This document shows, piece by piece, positions 24,563-31,602 of a stretch of DNA of 64,000 nt. Source of the DNA: Conyzicola nivalis. GTDB lineage: Bacteria > Actinomycetota > Actinomycetes > Actinomycetales > Microbacteriaceae. Below the pieces are notes generated by a model. It was not told the origin of the DNA and did no database searches. It saw only the letters and a list, made by a program, of their open reading frames with translations. Within the stretch, counting starts at the first letter, position 1. Each line of letters starts with the position of its first letter. The translations under genes were made by a program, and so were the position numbers. Where the stretch lies: positions 682,001 through 746,000 of the forward strand of contig NZ_BMGB01000001.1 of assembly GCF_014639655.1 (NCBI RefSeq), read 5' to 3'.

Positions 24563-25594
24563 CTAGAAGTCGAGATCGTTACCGCTGAGAGGGCTGGCCA
24601 CCTGCACGTCTTCGATGTCGACGTCCAAGCTGTGGTCGTCGATGGACCAGTTGTCGGAGAGGTCGTTCATCGAGTTGTCTTGGAACGAATCCGTCACCGT
24701 AAGGGTGTCGGAGAGATCGTTCGTGGAGTTGTCTTGGAACGAATCGGTCACACTCAGGTTCTCGGAGTAGTCGTTCATCGAGTGGTCGTCGATTGACCAG
24801 TTCTGGGAGTAGTCGTTGTTGAACGAGTCAGCGTACGACGTGTTCCCTACCGCGACATCTCCGACGTTGACGTTCGTGTTGACGGTGCTGAACGAGGCGT
24901 CGTTGCCCGCAGCGACCGCGCCGTCACCTGAGGCAGTCACGCTGCTCTGGTTGAAATGCTGGCTGACGTTTCCGCCGAGCACGCTTGCGCCGTCTGCCGT
25001 GCCACCTGCCGCAATGGCCGCTCCGCTGCCGCCCGCCGCAGTAGCGATGTTCTGGTTGACCGACTGGTCGTTCAGAGTCGATCTGGCGTCGATAGTCACA
25101 TCGCCGCCACCCGCACCACCTGCACCACCACCGGAGAGGTTGAGGTTGCCGAAACCGGCGCTGTACTGCCGGATGCCCACGTCGATCGAGTTGTCGTTCA
25201 GCGTCGTGTTTCCGGAGTCCGCAACCGAGTTGTCCTGGAACGAGTCGTTGATCGAGTCCTTGTAGTTGGAGTTGTCGGAGTTATCCGAGTTGTCGGAGTT
25301 GTCTGAGTTGTCGGAATTGTCCGAGTTGTCGGAGTTGTCGGAGTTGTCCGAATTGTCTGAGTTGTCGGAATTGTCCGAATTGTCCGAATTGTCCGAGTTG
25401 TCTGAGTTGTCGGAGTTATCCGAGTTGTCGGAATTGTCGGAATTGTCGGAGTTGTCGGTGTTATTCGACAGGAAATCGTTGTCCGAGTTGTCGCTGTTGT
25501 CTGAGTTGTCTGAGTTGTCCGAATTGTCGCTGTAATCGCTGTTGTCGGTGTTGGTTTGAACCCCCAAAAAGTTGAGGTTGTCTTCTGCAGCCAT
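24563..25594 (-). CDS. (Ser-Asp-Asn)n repeat protein sharing a module with the IniB-like protein
   Basis: The 343-aa protein has AGGGGA six bases before its ATG. Residues ~15-110 are almost only Ser-Asp-Asn triplets, with one interruption (DFLSNNT). It continues with DSINDSFQDNS, an Ala/Gly-rich part, then DARSTLNDQSVNQNI, DGAVAAGNDAS and VGDVAVGN, the same module as in the IniB-like protein at 19336. The end repeats DSFQDNS and NWSIDDHS. It has no signal peptide, membrane helix or IniB N-terminal domain. By position it replaces iniB before iniA and iniC. A self-assembling, metal-binding or scaffold role is possible, but unproven. Confidence 0.8.
   Translation of the reverse strand: MAAEDNLNFLGVQTNTDNSDYSDNSDNSDNSDNSDNSDNDFLSNNTDNSDNSDNSDNSDNSDNSDNSDNSDNSDNSDNSDNSDNSDNSDNSDNSDNSDNSDNSDNSDNSNYKDSINDSFQDNSVADSGNTTLNDNSIDVGIRQYSAGFGNLNLSGGGAGGAGGGDVTIDARSTLNDQSVNQNIATAAGGSGAAIAAGGTADGASVLGGNVSQHFNQSSVTASGDGAVAAGNDASFSTVNTNVNVGDVAVGNTSYADSFNNDYSQNWSIDDHSMNDYSENLSVTDSFQDNSTNDLSDTLTVTDSFQDNSMNDLSDNWSIDDHSLDVDIEDVQVASPLSGNDLDF
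25266..25555 (-). repeat. 9-bp tandem repeat encoding Ser-Asp-Asn
   Basis: Degenerate 9-base units (sense TCN-GAY-AAY) run through most of 290 bases and encode the Ser-Asp-Asn tract; a short non-repeat break near 25465-25485 splits them. Synonymous differences between units show protein-level conservation rather than a recent pure expansion. Confidence 0.9.
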
Positions 25595-25668
25595 GATGTG
25601 TCCCCTGCTCGTTGATGAGAGTGCCGAAAGTGGCGTTGCAACGAGTCTGAAACTTCGCCAGAGTCACG

Positions 25669-25690
25669 ACATCGGGGCATGGCCCGAGAC
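25669..25690. promoter_or_regulatory. candidate regulator operator (site 2), upstream of the (SDN)n gene
   Basis: In the sense of the downstream gene it reads GTCTCGGGCCATG CCCCGATGT, which aligns base for base with site 1 (TCGGG-N5-CCCCGATG, same 22-base span). It ends about 74 bases before the start at 25594. A weak -10-like CAGACT lies 33 bases from the palindrome centre, against 34 at site 1. Confidence 0.5.
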
Positions 25691-25830
25691 ATCCCGATTT
25701 TGAGGCGGGGATAAGCAGGAAACCCACCCGAGGACAGTAGGGGGTCGATCTCAGCCTGACCCGCGTAGTGAGCGCAGTGTGGATGCTGGTCGTCATCGTC
25801 GCAGCGGACGGATCTGCCGCGCCGAATTGT

Positions 25831-26214
25831 TCAGGGAATCGTCGCGACTGCCTCGATCTCGACGAGGGCGCCCGCCCGGGCCGGTGAAATCGCGAGCACG
25901 GTGACCGCCGTACGGGCGGTCCACACCGCACGGCTGGCGGCGTAGGCCGGATCCGGGTCCACGCCCGGGTCGAGGTAGATGGTGAGCTTGGCGGTGTGCG
26001 CGGCATCGGTGCCGGCCGCGGCGAGTACGGCCAGCACGTTGCGCAGCGCCTGCTCGGTCTGCGCCTCGAGTCCGTCGAGCAGAGTGCCGCTGGCATCGAG
26101 GCCGTTCTGGCCGCTCACGTACAGGGTGGGCGCCGCCGGCAGGATCATGCCCTGCGCGAAGGCCGGGTTGTCCGGCAGGTCGGGAGGGTCGACCGGCGTA
26201 GGGGTGGTGGTCAT
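25831..26214 (-). CDS. RidA/YjgF-family protein
   Basis: The 127-aa RidA-type protein shows the family pattern LYVSGQNGLDASG, the Gln-rich helix AQTEQALRNVLAVLAAAG, AKLTIYL and VEIEAVATIP at the end. RidA family members deaminate reactive enamine/imine intermediates; the catalytic Arg of RidA is not obvious here, so this may be a relative with another role. It is 16 bases downstream of the formylglycine-generating enzyme gene and may share its transcript. Confidence 0.8.
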   Translation of the reverse strand: MTTTPTPVDPPDLPDNPAFAQGMILPAAPTLYVSGQNGLDASGTLLDGLEAQTEQALRNVLAVLAAAGTDAAHTAKLTIYLDPGVDPDPAYAASRAVWTARTAVTVLAISPARAGALVEIEAVATIP

Positions 26215-26230
26215 CGTGGGTTCCTTTCGC

Positions 26231-27124
26231 TCACAGCGCCAGACGGAATCCGACGTGGCTCATTCCGGTGTCGACGGCCTGGCCGCGGCGGGCGGCGGGG
26301 CGGTAGCGCTGGCAGTAGCTGTCGGCGCACAGGAACGAGCCGCCCTTCACCACCCTGCGCGGCACGTCGAAGGGGCTGCCGGGTTCGACGCTCGAGACCT
26401 CCGGCACGCAGCATCCGGCCGCCTCCTCGTGCGGTGCGTACCAGTCCGACGTCCACTCCCAGACGTTGCCTGCCATGTCGTAGAGGCCGAAGTCGTTGGG
26501 CGGGAACGACCCGACCGGCGTCGTCCATCCGTAGCCCGGGCGGGCCCGCCACGGGAACTCGCCGTGCCAGAAGTTGGCGAGGTGGGCTCCGGCCGGTTCG
26601 GGGTCGTCGCCCCAGGTGAAGGATGCCGCGTGCCTGCCGCCGCGCGCCGCGAGCTCCCACTCCGCCTCCGTCGGCAACCGCCCGCCCGCCCACTCCGCGT
26701 AGGCGGCGGCGTCTTCGTGGGCGACGTGCACGACGGGGTGGTCGGCGCGGTCGGCGATCGTGGACCCGGGACCGAACGGGCGGCGCCAGTTCGCGCCGGG
26801 AACCCACGCCCACCACTGGCTGAGGTGACGCAGATCGACCGGTCCCGGCGTGCCGGTGAACACCATCGATCCGGGCTGCAGGTTCTCGGGCGGGGCGCCG
26901 GGGTAGCTCTCCGGGTCGAGCGGCCGCTCGGCGACGGTGCGGTAGCCCGTCGCCCGGGCGAATGCCGCGAACTCGCGGTTGGTGACCTGGGTGCGGCTCA
27001 TCCGGAAGCTCTCTACGTGCGCCCGATGCGCGGGTGCCTCCTCGGGGTAGTGGCGGTCGGAACCCATGGTGAATTCCGCGCCGTCGATCGCCACCAGCTC
27101 GGCAGCGGGCGCGATGACCCCCAC
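26231..27124 (-). CDS. formylglycine-generating enzyme (sulfatase activator)
   Basis: The 297-aa FGE-sulfatase family protein starts at a GTG overlapping the sulfatase stop by one base. It has VAIDGAEFTMGSD, SRTQVTNREFAAFARATGY, GRLPTEAEWELAARGG, YDMAGNVWEWTSDWY and GGSFLCADSYCQRYRPAARRG, the last holding the two catalytic Cys of FGE in the right spacing. It would oxidise the Cys of the CTAGR motif of the neighbour sulfatase to formylglycine, in the cytoplasm. Confidence 0.94.
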   Translation of the reverse strand: MGVIAPAAELVAIDGAEFTMGSDRHYPEEAPAHRAHVESFRMSRTQVTNREFAAFARATGYRTVAERPLDPESYPGAPPENLQPGSMVFTGTPGPVDLRHLSQWWAWVPGANWRRPFGPGSTIADRADHPVVHVAHEDAAAYAEWAGGRLPTEAEWELAARGGRHAASFTWGDDPEPAGAHLANFWHGEFPWRARPGYGWTTPVGSFPPNDFGLYDMAGNVWEWTSDWYAPHEEAAGCCVPEVSSVEPGSPFDVPRRVVKGGSFLCADSYCQRYRPAARRGQAVDTGMSHVGFRLAL

Positions 27125-28665
27125 TAGTCGCCGCCGGTGAGGAAGGACTGCAGCTTCTCGACCACCTGGGAGATGTTGAAGCTCGCTGCCTTCTGGCGGG
27201 GTGGGAACTCGTGGAAGGTGGCGAGGAACTCCGACATGAGGATCTGCGACGCGAAGACGAGGTAGGCGTTGTCGAGAAGCCAGTCGTAGTAGGTGTTCGA
27301 GGTGACGTCGGCGTGTTCGAACGGGTCGGTGCGCAGGTTGTACAGCTTCGGTACGCGCAGTTCGACGAAGGGCTCGGCCCAGATGGCGAGGGTCCCCCTC
27401 GTGCGCTGCTCCATAAAGACGACCTTCCAGTTGTCGAAGCGCAGGGCGAGCACATCGCCGTCGTCGGAGAAATACACCATGCCCTTCCGCGGACTCGTCG
27501 CCTCCTCCCCCGTCAGGTACGGCAGCAGGTTGTAGCCGTCGATGTGCGCCTTGAACTCCGTGTCGCCGACCATCGTCGACGCCTTGAGCCGCTCGACGAC
27601 GTCGGGGTCTCCGGCCGCGGCGAGGAGGGTGGGCAGCCAGTCGTGGTGCTGGACGATCTCGTTGGACACCACCCCGGCCTCGATGTGCCCCGGCCAGCGG
27701 ATCATCTCCGGCACCCGGAACGCGCCCTCCCAGTTGGTGTTCTTCTCACTGCGGAAGGGGGTCGTGCCGCCGTCGGGCCAGGTGTTCGAGTGCGGACCGT
27801 TGTCGGTGGAGTAGATGACTATGGTGTCCTCGGCGATACCGAGCTCGTCGAGCTGGGCCAGCAGCTCGCCGACCAGCAGGTCGTGGTCGATCATCGTGTC
27901 GTGGTACTCCGACTGCCAGCGGCCCGACTGGCCGACGTGTTCTGGCTTCGGGTGCGTGCGGAAGTGCATGTGGGTCGTGTTCATCCACACGAAGAACGGG
28001 GTCTGCGACTCGTTCGCGCGCGCGATGAAGTCTTTCGCCGCGCCGGCGAATTCGTCGTCGACGGTCTCCATGCGCTTCTTGGTGAGAGCCCCGGTGTCCT
28101 CGATGCGTTGCTTTCCCCTGCGGCCGAACCTGCCGTCTTCGGTGTCATCGTCGTCGTCTGTCGCCCAGGAGTGGATGACCCCGCGCGGGCGGGCGCGCTC
28201 GTTGAAGACGGGGAAGTCTTCGGGTGCGGGCCAGTTGGGCAGTTCCGGTTCTTCCTCGGCGTTCAAGTGGTACAGGTTGCCGTAGAACTCGTCGAAACCG
28301 TGCACCGTCGGCAGGAACTCGTTCTTGTCGCCGAGGTGGTTCTTGCCGAACTGTCCTGTCGTGTAGCCGAGCGGCTTGAGCAACTGGGCGATCGTAGGAT
28401 CCTCTGCCTGAAGCCCGATCGGTGAGCCGGGGATGCCGACCTTGCTGAGCCCGGTGCGGAACACACTCTGCCCGGTGATGAACGACGCCCGGCCCGCGGT
28501 GCAGCTCTGCTCGCCGTAGGAGTCGGTGAACCGCATGCCTTCTTCGGCGATGCGGTCGATGTTCGGGGTGCGATAGCCCATCAGGCCGTCGCTGTAGGCA
28601 CTCAGATTGGTGATGCCTATGTCGTCACCCCAGATGACGAGGATGTTCGGCTTTCCGTCCGGCAT
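27124..28665 (-). CDS. arylsulfatase (Cys-type, FGE-dependent)
   Basis: The 513-aa alkaline-phosphatase-superfamily sulfatase has N-terminal metal ligands (VIWGDDIGI), the Cys-type signature CTAGRAS at ~residue 55, GKNHLGDKNEF, and the C-terminal metal site IVIYSTDNGPH. AAGGAGG precedes the ATG. It has no signal peptide, so it probably acts in the cytoplasm or leaves by an unusual route. The adjacent FGE activates it, and the pair is followed by RidA and preceded by SHOCT, DUF6325 and HAD genes in the same direction. Substrate sulfate esters are unknown. Confidence 0.95.
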   Translation of the reverse strand: MPDGKPNILVIWGDDIGITNLSAYSDGLMGYRTPNIDRIAEEGMRFTDSYGEQSCTAGRASFITGQSVFRTGLSKVGIPGSPIGLQAEDPTIAQLLKPLGYTTGQFGKNHLGDKNEFLPTVHGFDEFYGNLYHLNAEEEPELPNWPAPEDFPVFNERARPRGVIHSWATDDDDDTEDGRFGRRGKQRIEDTGALTKKRMETVDDEFAGAAKDFIARANESQTPFFVWMNTTHMHFRTHPKPEHVGQSGRWQSEYHDTMIDHDLLVGELLAQLDELGIAEDTIVIYSTDNGPHSNTWPDGGTTPFRSEKNTNWEGAFRVPEMIRWPGHIEAGVVSNEIVQHHDWLPTLLAAAGDPDVVERLKASTMVGDTEFKAHIDGYNLLPYLTGEEATSPRKGMVYFSDDGDVLALRFDNWKVVFMEQRTRGTLAIWAEPFVELRVPKLYNLRTDPFEHADVTSNTYYDWLLDNAYLVFASQILMSEFLATFHEFPPRQKAASFNISQVVEKLQSFLTGGD

Positions 28666-28689
28666 GGTTCCTCCTTGGTCGGGTCAGCA

Positions 28690-28995
28690 TCAGATGCCGA
28701 GCAGTTTGGCTTTCGCCGCGGTGAACTCCGCGTCGTCGAGGAGTCCCGCTTGCCGCAACTCGCCGAGCTTGCCGAGCTGCGCGATGGTGTCGACGCCCGT
28801 GGAGACGGGCGCGGCGGGCGGTGGTGGTGCCGGCGGTGCGGCTGCGGGCGGTGCGGCCGCCGCAGCCGCCGCCTGCGCGCGCTCTTGCTGGTTGCGTTGG
28901 ATGCCACCCGAGACCGCGGTCGCCGTGCCCGCGATCACCGCGGTGCGTGCCATGGTTCCCAGCAGCCCTGGCCGGCCGGCTCTGCGACGGATCAT
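28690..28995 (-). CDS. SHOCT-domain protein
   Basis: The 101-aa protein has a short hydrophobic N-terminal stretch (LLGTMARTAVIAGTATAVSG), an Ala/Pro-rich linker and a C-terminal SHOCT domain (QLGKLGELRQAGLLDDAEFT, then AAKAKLLGI). SHOCT modules are short oligomerisation domains of unclear role. GGGAG is six bases before the ATG. The gene lies between the sulfatase and a DUF6325 gene, and the four genes look like one unit. Confidence 0.85.
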   Translation of the reverse strand: MIRRRAGRPGLLGTMARTAVIAGTATAVSGGIQRNQQERAQAAAAAAAPPAAAPPAPPPPAAPVSTGVDTIAQLGKLGELRQAGLLDDAEFTAAKAKLLGI

Positions 28996-29021
28996 CGTTG
29001 TCTCCCTAGGTGTAGGTCGGG

Positions 29022-29456
29022 CTAGTTGTCGAGTTCGGCCACCGCGGCGAGAACGTCGTCGACCACCCGTCCGGGTATGCGGACGCTGTCGAGCAACACC
29101 CCGCCCGAGCCGACGATCGCGTCGCGCAGCGGAAGCTGCCAGGTGTGTTCGAAGACGAGCACGGCGGCGGAACTGTTCGGCTCGAGCCCGGCCGCGATCT
29201 CCAGCACATCCTCCGCCGAGATCAGCTCGTCGAAACGGTCGACGAGCTCGCTGAGCGCCGCTGCCTCCTCGCCGACCCCGAGTTCGTCGAACTCGGTGTA
29301 GCCGATGTCGCCGTTCGGGTCGACGCCGACGAAGAGCCCGTCGATGATCGTGATGGTGCCGTCTTCGACGAGCTTCGCCAGCTCCGGCAGGATCTGTCCG
29401 TTGAACCGGTTGCCGGGGAACGCGAGGGTGAGGATCTCGATCTGGGCCAGTGGCAT
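29022..29456 (-). CDS. DUF6325-family protein
   Basis: The 144-aa protein starts PLAQIEILTLAFPGNRFNG and continues with ITIIDGLFVGVDPNGDI, AALSELVDRFDELISAEDV and AAVLVFEHTWQLPLRDAIV. It has the look of the actinobacterial DUF6325 proteins that sit beside SHOCT genes. The ATG at 29456 has GGAGG five bases upstream; the longer frame is not supported. Function unknown. Confidence 0.75.
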   Translation of the reverse strand: MPLAQIEILTLAFPGNRFNGQILPELAKLVEDGTITIIDGLFVGVDPNGDIGYTEFDELGVGEEAAALSELVDRFDELISAEDVLEIAAGLEPNSSAAVLVFEHTWQLPLRDAIVGSGGVLLDSVRIPGRVVDDVLAAVAELDN

Positions 29457-29544
29457 GGAAACCTCCAAGGTGTCGACTGCTTCACTCTCGGGTGCCGCAA
29501 CGCCCGGTGACAGACCCGAAACGGGCGAACCCCGCGTGAGCCGG

Positions 29545-30444
29545 TCAGGAAGGGAACACCGTGGCCCAGTCATCCCTGATGCTCACGACGGTGAAACCCT
29601 TCTCGGCCGCGGCCGCGAGGGCCGCCTCGGCGCCCTTGTCGTACGGTGCATCTCCACGTCCCGTGTCGTCGTCGTGGTGCACGAGCAGCCGCAGCCCGCT
29701 CGTGTAGTCCAGCATCTGCACGTCGCCGTTCGAATTTCCGCAGGCCAGAATCGGCCGCCGTCCGATGCGACTCCAGATGCGCACCGGTTTCTCCGGACCG
29801 TCGTCGAGGAAGGCGAGTTCGGCGCCGTAACGCACGGTCGCGTCATCCGTATATTTCAGTCCGAGGGCGGAACCGATCACCCGCTCCGGCGGGATTCCGT
29901 AGTACTCGGTCGTCATCGGGCGCATGAAGTCGCGCTCGCCGCCGGAGACGATATAACACGTGAAGCCGTTGGACTCGAGGTAGCGCAGCAGTTCGATCAT
30001 CGGCTGGTAGACGGCGCCGCTGTAAGGCTTCTTGAGGGTGAGATGCTGGGCCTTGGCGTAGAAGTCGGCGACGGATGCCTCGTAGTCTTCGACGCTCATG
30101 CCGTCGGTGGTGCGGACGATCGCCCGCACTATCGCGCCGAGGTCGGAGTCGTCGCCGGCGTAGTGCCTGTCGATGGCGGCGCCGAGCCAGGAGTAGTCGC
30201 CCGAGACGGCGGCGGCGTACGGCTGCTCGTCGGCCAGAGTGGGGTCGGCGCTCGCCGCGGCCGCCCACTGCTGCAGCAGGTAGTGCAACTGTGTCGGCAT
30301 CGGCTTCTCGGCCCAGAGGGTGCCGTCGTTGTCGAACACGGCCACCCGTTGCTCGGGTGGCACACCGCGCCCGTCCAGGTCGGACACGAACGTCTCGATT
30401 GCCTGTCTGGCCGACCCGTGATTCCACGAAGGGAGAACATTCAT
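29545..30444 (-). CDS. HAD-family phosphatase
   Basis: About 299 aa. HAD motifs are clear: motif I AVFDNDGTLW (DxDGT), motif II CYIVSGGERDF, the Lys in LTLKKPY and motif IV ACGNSNGDVQML. This is the phosphoserine-phosphatase-like branch. The ATG at 30444 is chosen; a GTG at 30474 is also in frame. It heads the minus-strand group DUF6325-SHOCT-sulfatase-FGE. Its substrate is unknown. Confidence 0.85.
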   Translation of the reverse strand: MNVLPSWNHGSARQAIETFVSDLDGRGVPPEQRVAVFDNDGTLWAEKPMPTQLHYLLQQWAAAASADPTLADEQPYAAAVSGDYSWLGAAIDRHYAGDDSDLGAIVRAIVRTTDGMSVEDYEASVADFYAKAQHLTLKKPYSGAVYQPMIELLRYLESNGFTCYIVSGGERDFMRPMTTEYYGIPPERVIGSALGLKYTDDATVRYGAELAFLDDGPEKPVRIWSRIGRRPILACGNSNGDVQMLDYTSGLRLLVHHDDDTGRGDAPYDKGAEAALAAAAEKGFTVVSIRDDWATVFPS

Positions 30445-30496
30445 GTCCCCACGGTGCGGTGCGGAGCGCCCCACCGCACCATCCCGATCGGGTGGG

Positions 30497-31180
30497 TTAG
30501 GCCGCCTGCTCCTTGGCGGTCGACGACGCGGTCACCAGGATCGGCAGGTGGTCGGATGCACCGATCGGAAGCGTCTCGACGTTGTCAATGACCATTCCGA
30601 CGCTCGTGACGAAGTCGAAGTGACCCGTGAAGATCTTGTAGCGCGTGTAGGTGCGGCGGTCGCTCAGCGAGAGATCGTAGCCGGTCTTGCCGATGCGCTT
30701 GCCGAGTCCCTTCTGGAACAGCGGGTAGTTGTAGTCGCCCACCATCACGTGGGGCAGGTCGCCCATGGCCTTGAGCGCCTCGTGCGCCGCCTTGATCTGG
30801 TTGCGGCGCAGCGAGTTGAGGGCGGTGAGCGGCGAGGCGTGGAACGACGCGGCGATGAACTCGTGGCCGGTCTCGTTGTCGAGGAACCGGGTGCCGATCA
30901 GTCGCTCGTGCGTCGGCGAAGCGATGATGTCGTGCAGCGACTTCTTGAGCTCGAAGGTCTTGGTCTCGAGCGGGGTGAAACGCTCGGTGCGGTAGTAGAT
31001 CGCGAGTCCGAGGCGGTTGAGCTTCGTGGCGTCCGCGAGCTTCATCGGGCCGACCTCTGCGGGAAGCAGCTTGGTGTCGCACTCCTGGAGGCACAGCAGG
31101 TCGAGATCGTAGGTGTCGATCAGCCCGGCCAGTTCGGCGCTCGCCATGTTTTTACGAAGGTTGTAGCTTGCGATTTTAAT
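30497..31180 (-). CDS. endonuclease/exonuclease/phosphatase-family hydrolase with ATT start
   Basis: EEP-fold protein: IKIASYNLRKN at the start, LLCLQECDTK (catalytic Glu), FIAASFHASPL, VMVGDYNYPLF, HFDFVTSVGM and IGASDHLPILVT (Asp-His pair). The first strand IKIASYN is needed for the active site, yet no ATG, GTG or TTG lies near it; the first ATG cuts it off. An ATT at 31180 preceded by AGCAGG gives MKIASYNLRKN, exactly the family start, and 227 aa. Proteins of this type hydrolyse phosphodiesters in DNA, RNA or lipids. Confidence 0.75.
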   Translation of the reverse strand: MKIASYNLRKNMASAELAGLIDTYDLDLLCLQECDTKLLPAEVGPMKLADATKLNRLGLAIYYRTERFTPLETKTFELKKSLHDIIASPTHERLIGTRFLDNETGHEFIAASFHASPLTALNSLRRNQIKAAHEALKAMGDLPHVMVGDYNYPLFQKGLGKRIGKTGYDLSLSDRRTYTRYKIFTGHFDFVTSVGMVIDNVETLPIGASDHLPILVTASSTAKEQAA

Positions 31181-31300
31181 GGTGACTACCTGCTCTGCCG
31201 GGTTCGATCTGCACGATTGACTCGCAAAGTCTACGACGGACGTCTGTACGCCCGGCTGAACGCGAGGTAAAGCGGCGTGGCGTCCCGCGACGGTTCGCGC

Positions 31301-31306
31301 TACCGT
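31301..31306 (+). promoter_or_regulatory. -10 element of a leaderless acylphosphatase gene
   Basis: TACCGT, identical to the -10 candidate of the gene at 8745, stands six bases before the ATG at 31313. Confidence 0.4.
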
Positions 31307-31312
31307 TTCGGC

Positions 31313-31588
31313 ATGGCTCAGCAGGTACGGCGACGGGTGATCGTCAGCGGTGTCGTTCAGGGGGTCGGCTTCCGGTGGAGCGCCCGATCGGTCGCCGAGT
31401 CGCTGAGCGTCACCGGCTTCGCGCGCAACAGGTCGGATGACACGGTGGAGGTCGAGGCGGAAGGTGACCCGGAGGCCGTCGACGGGTTCCTCGACTGGTT
31501 GCGCCACGGACCGCCGAGCGCCTCGGTATCAGGGGTCACCGTAACCGAACTGCCGACCGCCGGGTCGACGGGGTTCGAGGTGGGGTAG
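31313..31588 (+). CDS. acyP: acylphosphatase
   Basis: The 91-aa protein has the whole acylphosphatase signature: RRVIVSGVVQGVGFRWSARS (phosphate-binding loop with the catalytic Arg) and GFARNRSDDTVEVEAEGD (catalytic Asn). It hydrolyses acyl phosphates in the cytoplasm. The ATG at 31313 fits the family start; the 12 upstream codons are not needed. It converges with the J-domain gene. Confidence 0.94.
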   Translation: MAQQVRRRVIVSGVVQGVGFRWSARSVAESLSVTGFARNRSDDTVEVEAEGDPEAVDGFLDWLRHGPPSASVSGVTVTELPTAGSTGFEVG

Positions 31589-31602
31589 CTACCCGCCGCG
31601 GG

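Noticed and set aside
25266-25535. Plus-strand ORF of Glu-Leu-Ser repeats
   Set aside because: It is the antisense shadow of the Ser-Asp-Asn tract; the minus-strand frame has a ribosome site and conserved non-repeat ends.
25266-25555. CRISPR-like array
   Set aside because: Units are 9 bases, contiguous and in frame within a coding gene, with no spacers and no cas genes.
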